This document shows, in pieces, positions 19,779 to 22,928 of a stretch of 22,928 nt of DNA; position 1 is the first letter of the stretch, and every line of letters begins with the position of its first letter. The position numbers were made by a program, and so were the translations under genes. The notes under the pieces are model-generated. The model was not told the origin of the DNA. It did not search any database and saw only the letters and a list, made by a program, of their open reading frames with translations. Origin of the DNA: a virus; the IMG/VR virus record IMGVR_UViG_3300030116_005575, positions 1 to 22,928 of that record, one strand, 5' to 3'.

Positions 19779-20165
19779 TCAGTCGCCCTTATCTTCGATG
19801 GAGATCTTAAGTTCCGGCGCTTGGATGTTGACGGTCTCGACGGACTCACCAATGACGCGGCCAATCGAATCAAGCACTTGGCTTGCGGTTTGCAGTTGCC
19901 CCTTCTTCAGAGCCTGATGAAACAGCTTGGTGCGCATGTGCTGCAGACGAGCGAGCATGTTGTCGCGGTCTGCTTGCCAGTCTTCATCAACGAGCTTTTT
20001 AACTTCTGCCCAATCGCGCCACGCCGTTTTAAGGGAAACTTGTTCTTTTTCCTTATGTTCATACACAAGCGCACGAGCGGACAACCCGTCTAATTGCCGT
20101 CGATAGAGCCGCCTAATGCGATCCTCTTTAGCTTGCGTGGAACGATCTGTCAGAGGCTCGGGCAT
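19779..20165 (-). CDS. Probable terminase small subunit
   Basis: This 128-residue protein is read from ATG 20165. The N-terminal half has a helix-turn-helix-like region (RIRRLYRRQLDGLSARALV, then LKTAWRDWAEVKKLV), followed by a coiled-coil helix (WQADRDNMLARLQHMRTKLF) and a C-terminal EDKGD, a layout common to terminase small subunits. These recognise the packaging site and hand the DNA to the large subunit. The large subunit gene starts 98 bases away in the opposite direction. The role is inferred from layout and position; another small DNA-binding protein is possible. A terminator follows the gene. Confidence 0.65.
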   Translation of the reverse strand: MPEPLTDRSTQAKEDRIRRLYRRQLDGLSARALVYEHKEKEQVSLKTAWRDWAEVKKLVDEDWQADRDNMLARLQHMRTKLFHQALKKGQLQTASQVLDSIGRVIGESVETVNIQAPELKISIEDKGD

Positions 20166-20263
20166 TAACCTATCGACCTTTTTCCAGATAATAACCTCCT
20201 GCAAGCCCTTCTGGCACGGTAGAAGGGGGGTAGGGGGTCAAAAAAGCAGTTAATGTTTGCGGT

Positions 20264-21517
20264 ATGGCTGTAAAAACAGAACCCATCAACCTTCGATGGG
20301 CACAGGGTCAAATTTATTCAAGTGAAAAGCGTTTCCGTGTCTTGGTTGCAGGCCGCAGATTCGGCAAGTCGTACCTCTCTTGTGTTGAGCTGGTGCGTGG
20401 AGCGATCGAACGTCCTGGTGAGACGTTCTTTTATTGCGCTCCGACGTACCGAATGGCGAAAGATATCGCGTGGAGAGCGTTAAAAAAGCTAGTTCCGAAG
20501 GTTTGGATCCACAGTAAGAACGAAACCGACCTCAGGATTGAGCTAATTAACGGTTCAACTATTGAATTGAAGGGCACCGAGAACGCAATGGCGTTGCGTG
20601 GCCGCAGTTTGAGCGGTGTGGTGCTGGATGAGGCTGCATTTATGGATTCAGAGGTTTGGTTTGAGGTAATTCGACCTGCTTTAGCGGATAAGGAGGGATG
20701 GGCGTTGTTTATTTCGACGCCAGACGGTACAGCTAGTTGGTTTTATGACTTGTGGTGCTATGTCCCAGAGGACGAAACCGGAGATTGGCAGCGATGGTGC
20801 TACACAACGATTGAAGGCGGAAACGTCAGCAAGCAAGAGGTCGAAGCAGCCCGCGCTCAGCTTGATTCGCGCACGTTCCGCCAGGAATTTGAAGCGTCCT
20901 TCGAGAACCTAACTGGCCTAGTCGCGGTCAGTTTCTCTGACGACAACATTTCGACGGAAGCCAAGGACATTTCGATCCAACCGTTGTTGCTGGGCGTTGA
21001 CTTCAACGTGGATCCAATGTCCGGCATCTGTGCAGTCAAAGATCAGGACACGTTATATGTGTTTGACGAAATCATGCTGACTGGCGGGGCCACCACCTGG
21101 GATTTTGCGGAAGAAGTTACCCGTAGGTATGGCGTGGATCGTCGGGTTATTGCGTGTCCTGACCCAACAGGCGGTGCCAGGAAGACAAGCGGTGTGGGCG
21201 TAACGGACCACGCAATCCTCAGGCGCAGTGGTTTTACGGTTCAGAGCCCCAGATCGCCGTGGAAAATCCGAGACAAGATCACAGCGGTCAACACGGGCCT
21301 AATGGATGCTGCTGGAACGCGAAGGGTCAAGATTCACCCGAGGTGCAAGGAGCTGATCAAGTCGTTACGGACGCTGACCTATGCCCCTGGCACGGGCCTT
21401 CCTAACAAAAATCTGGGAGTAGACCATGCGTTCGACGCTTTCGGGTATCTTGTGCTGCAGCAGTTCAACTTGGCCAAGCCTGAGGCCATGGGGACTACGA
21501 CATACCGCCTGTATTAA
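20264..21517 (+). CDS. terL: Terminase large subunit
   Basis: This 417-residue motor-nuclease would pull DNA into the capsid and cut it. Walker A is AGRRFGKS at 29-36, Walker B is VVLDE at 119-123 with catalytic Glu123, and the coupling motif STP is at 151-153. The nuclease domain has three acidic sites: Asp246 in LLLGVDFNVD, Asp300 in CPDPTG, and Asp387/Asp391 in GVDHAFDAFGY. The length and motif order fit a complete terminase large subunit. It is followed two bases later by the zinc-ribbon gene. The start ATG has no obvious ribosome site, but no better in-frame start exists. Confidence 0.95.
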   Translation: MAVKTEPINLRWAQGQIYSSEKRFRVLVAGRRFGKSYLSCVELVRGAIERPGETFFYCAPTYRMAKDIAWRALKKLVPKVWIHSKNETDLRIELINGSTIELKGTENAMALRGRSLSGVVLDEAAFMDSEVWFEVIRPALADKEGWALFISTPDGTASWFYDLWCYVPEDETGDWQRWCYTTIEGGNVSKQEVEAARAQLDSRTFRQEFEASFENLTGLVAVSFSDDNISTEAKDISIQPLLLGVDFNVDPMSGICAVKDQDTLYVFDEIMLTGGATTWDFAEEVTRRYGVDRRVIACPDPTGGARKTSGVGVTDHAILRRSGFTVQSPRSPWKIRDKITAVNTGLMDAAGTRRVKIHPRCKELIKSLRTLTYAPGTGLPNKNLGVDHAFDAFGYLVLQQFNLAKPEAMGTTTYRLY

Positions 21518-21519
21518 GG

Positions 21520-21774
21520 ATGTTTCGTCCATTGAACGCACCGCGTTGTCCAAAATGTGATTCGGAAAACACCCGCGTGTTGGGGCGATATACGTCACAG
21601 GAGGGGGACTCAGTGCGAGATCGTGTTTGCCGCGACTGTGCCCATCGTTGGAGGACGTTGCAGCCACCTGAGGAGGTGTTGGACCCGTCAATCGTGGTGA
21701 AATTTCACGGGTGGAAATCACTTAAGAACCGCAGACGCCAAGTAACGCTGGAATACGCAACCAAGGCCCGTTAA
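21520..21774 (+). CDS. Zinc-ribbon protein (NrdR-like N-terminal domain)
   Basis: This 84-residue protein has CPKCDSENTRVLGRYTSQ followed by RDRVCRDCAHRWRTLQPPEE, the two CxxC knuckles of a zinc ribbon that resembles the start of NrdR, the regulator of ribonucleotide reductase. The rest lacks the ATP-cone of NrdR, so this is not a full NrdR but a short ribbon with a basic tail (KSLKNRRRQVTLEYATKAR). It may be a small transcription regulator or a DNA-bound helper of packaging. It lies two bases after the large terminase gene. Confidence 0.78.
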   Translation: MFRPLNAPRCPKCDSENTRVLGRYTSQEGDSVRDRVCRDCAHRWRTLQPPEEVLDPSIVVKFHGWKSLKNRRRQVTLEYATKAR

Positions 21775-21803
21775 ACTAGGGCTATCCCCATTGCTTAGTT
21801 GTC

Positions 21804-21905
21804 ATGCCTGGTCATTACGGAGCCGGTGGCAAGAAGAAGCCCAACGGCAAGAAGAAGGGTATGAAGAAGGGCAGCAAAAAGATGCGGTGCAGCTGTGGCA
21901 AGTGA
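21804..21905 (+). CDS. Tiny very basic peptide (33 residues)
   Basis: The ATG opens a 33-codon frame, MPGHYGAGGKKKPNGKKKGM then KKGSKKMRCSCGK, of which over a third of residues are Lys. It resembles small Lys-rich virion-associated peptides of marine phages. The stop overlaps the GTG start of the next gene by 11 bases. It could condense DNA or serve as a virion decoration; this is an inference from composition only. Confidence 0.6.
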   Translation: MPGHYGAGGKKKPNGKKKGMKKGSKKMRCSCGK

Positions 21906-22095
21906 AAACGTCCCAACCAACAAGGCGCTTTATGCTCGCGTAAAGGCTGAAGCCAAGCGCAAGTTCGCGGTTTATCCGAGTGCGTATGCGAATGCGTGGC
22001 TGGTACGCGAATATAAGAAGCGTGGTGGCACTTATCGGAAAGCAACCAGTGGCGGAACGAAAAAAACCACGAAAACCCGCAAAACCAAAAAGTAA
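21895..22095 (+). CDS. N-terminal half of a DUF5872-like protein (possibly frameshifted)
   Basis: This 66-residue frame starts at GTG 21895 and reads VPTNKALYARVKAEAKRKFA, YPSAYANAWLVREYKKRGGTY and a Lys/Thr tail. The 'LYxxVKxExKxKF..YPSAYANxWLVxEYKKRGGTY' pattern matches the first part of DUF5872-type proteins of cyanophages and large algal viruses, from memory. Those proteins continue with a 'RWFxEKWVD' part that here lies in the next frame at 22049-22351. A run of seven A (22060-22066) is near the switch, so a one-base insertion or programmed slippage may separate two halves of one gene. Confidence 0.65.
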   Translation: MASENVPTNKALYARVKAEAKRKFAVYPSAYANAWLVREYKKRGGTYRKATSGGTKKTTKTRKTKK

Positions 22096-22351
22096 AGGCC
22101 GTGGTGGCCTTGGCCGATGGTTTGACGAGAAATGGGTCGATATAAAGACCGGGAAGCCTTGTGGCCGCTCCAAAGGCGAAGACAGGGCTTATCCAGCGTG
22201 CAGACCATCACGCAGGGTGTCAGATAAGACGCCAAAAACCACAAAAGAAATGAGCCCAGCAGAAAAGGCTCGTTTTAAGAAAGAAAAAACAGGGTCAAAG
22301 AAGATTTCTTATCAACATCGACGGCGAAAGGCGAAAAAGAAGAAATCTTGA
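22049..22351 (+). CDS. C-terminal half of the DUF5872-like protein
   Basis: The frame is open from GTG 22049, which has GGAAAG seven bases upstream, and gives 100 residues. Its core is GRGGLGRWFDEKWVDIKTGK followed by PCGRSKGEDRAYPACRPSR, then SDKTPKTTKEMSPAEKARFK and a very basic end. The 'LxxWFxEKWVDxKTGKPCGR...YPACRPS' block is typical of the second part of DUF5872-like proteins. A 47-base overlap with the previous frame and the matching domain halves support either two genes by fission or one shifted gene. The Lys-rich tail suggests DNA contact. Function is unknown. Confidence 0.65.
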   Translation: MAERKKPRKPAKPKSKGRGGLGRWFDEKWVDIKTGKPCGRSKGEDRAYPACRPSRRVSDKTPKTTKEMSPAEKARFKKEKTGSKKISYQHRRRKAKKKKS

Positions 22352-22364
22352 GATGGCTTGTGGG

Positions 22365-22393
22365 TTGCGAACGGTTAGAATCGGTCGTATAGA
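22365..22393 (+). promoter_or_regulatory. Rightward promoter candidate before the tail-tube gene
   Basis: TTGCGA (22365-22370) and TATAGA (22388-22393) are 17 bases apart, and the start codon at 22412 follows 19 bases later. Each hexamer matches four of the six consensus bases, so it is a moderate candidate. Confidence 0.35.
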
Positions 22394-22411
22394 CCCTTCC
22401 TATGTCTAATC

Positions 22412-22834
22412 ATGGCCATCCTTCGCGGAGAGCAAGGTGCGGTCCAGTTTGATGCTGCTGGTTCTTCCAACGCAACCATTGTTGGCACTCGTAGCTGGAC
22501 GCTGAACATCACCAAAGACACGTTGGACGTTACCGATCACGGTGACACCTTTCGTTCTTTTGTCGGCAGTCTGATCTCAGGTTCTGGCACTGTTGAACTG
22601 GTGTACGACCCTGATGCAACAGGTCAGGCAGCGTTTATCGAAGACGTAGTCACGGCCAACGACACTGCTGACGCTACGTTTGAGCTATTTACGACTGGCA
22701 CCACCAGTGGCAGTGATGCCGTAAGTTTTGCAGGCATTATTACCAGCATGGACATCAGTTCTACTGTCGGTGATCTGGTTGTTGCCACCTGCAACTTCGT
22801 TACCAGCGGCACCATCACCTCTAACCTTCAGTAA
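22412..22834 (+). CDS. Major tail tube-like protein
   Basis: This 140-residue beta-rich protein begins MAILRGEQGAVQFDAAGSSN, continues VGTRSWTLNITKDTLDVTDH and GDTFRSFVGSLISGSGTVEL, and ends STVGDLVVATCNFVTSGTIT. The 'RSWTLNITKDTLDVTDHGDTFRSFVGSLISGSG' pattern, written here in two parts, matches tail-tube (Phage_TTP-like) proteins of siphophages, which stack as hexameric rings around the tape measure. It implies a long non-contractile tail, though myophage tubes share the fold. A small gene (22846) follows directly. Confidence 0.75.
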   Translation: MAILRGEQGAVQFDAAGSSNATIVGTRSWTLNITKDTLDVTDHGDTFRSFVGSLISGSGTVELVYDPDATGQAAFIEDVVTANDTADATFELFTTGTTSGSDAVSFAGIITSMDISSTVGDLVVATCNFVTSGTITSNLQ

Positions 22835-22845
22835 GGGTTAGGACG

Positions 22846-22928
22846 ATGGCAGAGCGCAAAAAGCGTAAGCGTGGTCCCAACCTTAGTGTTGGCCGTGGCG
22901 AGAAGCTGCCTGCTAGTAAAGGTGCTGG
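22846..22928 (+). CDS. Start of a small basic protein, DUF6321-like (partial)
   Basis: The ATG at 22846 opens a frame that runs off the right edge. The visible 27 residues start MAERKKRKRGPNLSVGRGEK and continue to LPASKGAG. The 'GEKLPASKGAGL' type motif is typical of small DUF6321-like proteins of cyanophages and algal viruses, which often accompany DUF5872-like proteins such as the one at 21895-22351. Assignment from the N-terminus only. Confidence 0.6.
   Translation, partial: MAERKKRKRGPNLSVGRGEKLPASKGA

Larger units (their letters stand above)
677..22172 (+). repeat. Strand-biased dispersed heptamer TGGA(A/G)CG
   Basis: By hand count, TGGAACG occurs about 26 times and TGGAGCG about 20 times on the + strand, against about 4 and 7 on the - strand. 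Chance predicts about 3 for both together on each strand. About 22 of the + copies lie in leftward genes, 19 in rightward genes and 5 between genes. Copies are dense from about 4 to 17.7 kb and sparse at both ends. The - strand copies are at 2947, 4551, 4910, 7371, 7537, 9141, 9913, 9975, 10074, 10138 and 22166. The motif is thus a polar DNA signal rather than a codon effect. Confidence 0.7.

Noticed and set aside
19553-19873. A 106-residue leftward frame with a proline run
   Set aside because: The proline run is the translated G-rich arm of the terminator at 19734-19751; the rest has no protein-like character and overlaps the end of the small-terminase gene.
1-22928. tRNA genes, CRISPR arrays, integrase or attachment sites, and the cyanobacterial HIP1 octamer GCGATCGC
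   Set aside because: None was seen on reading both strands. Lysogeny therefore has no support from this window, and absence of HIP1 is neutral for the host.

Overview
The window looks like part of a tailed double-stranded DNA phage genome (Caudoviricetes), most likely an uncultured marine phage of a Synechococcus- or Prochlorococcus-type cyanobacterium. Sequence evidence for a phage: a complete terminase large subunit, a terminase small-subunit candidate, a tail-tube-like protein, a 960-residue LamG/SPRY-like tail-fibre protein, a primase-helicase and a RecB-like exonuclease. The cyanobacterial host is an inference. It rests on recalled resemblance of several small proteins (for example those at 3760, 4339, 7189, 7498 and 8475) to conserved cyanophage hypotheticals; no search was run. 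No integrase, tRNA, rRNA, CRISPR array, insertion sequence or photosynthesis gene was found.

Layout. (1) 1-4.6 kb, rightward: the end of a structural gene, the large fibre protein, a fibre-assembly-like protein, three tiny genes, an exported beta-barrel-like protein ended by a strong terminator, and a small membrane protein. (2) 4.6-7.5 kb: a strand-switching block. A leftward operon encodes three signal-peptide proteins and a small membrane protein, and meets an oppositely oriented proline-rich membrane protein in a 113-bp tail-to-tail coding overlap. (3) 7.5-8.7 kb, rightward: a small helical protein, a membrane-anchored C39-like cysteine peptidase and a small helical protein. (4) 8.6-12.3 kb, leftward: small genes including two ribbon-helix-helix-type regulators, then the primase-helicase. 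(5) 12.4-15.1 kb, rightward: an SSB-like protein, two PD-(D/E)XK nucleases and small genes; with the primase-helicase this is the replication/recombination module. (6) 15.1-19.5 kb, mostly leftward: about a dozen tightly overlapping small genes, a helix-turn-helix candidate and a ParB-like protein. (7) 19.7-22.9 kb: terminase small subunit leftward and large subunit rightward from a shared 98-bp gap, then a zinc-ribbon protein, small basic proteins, the tail-tube-like protein and the start of another gene. Structural genes at both ends fit a circular or circularly permuted genome cut inside its late region.

The most unusual signal is not a gene. The heptamer TGGA(A/G)CG occurs about 46 times on the + strand against about 11 on the - strand, where chance predicts about 3 on each. 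The bias persists whichever strand encodes the local gene, so it is a property of the DNA rather than of codons. A local reversal of its polarity coincides with a cluster of TGTCCAG repeats near 9.96-10.13 kb, beside the end of the primase-helicase gene. Other points of interest are a DUF5872-like gene apparently split at a seven-A run, a perfect palindrome over the start of the helix-turn-helix gene, and leftward terminator-like hairpins buried inside rightward genes.
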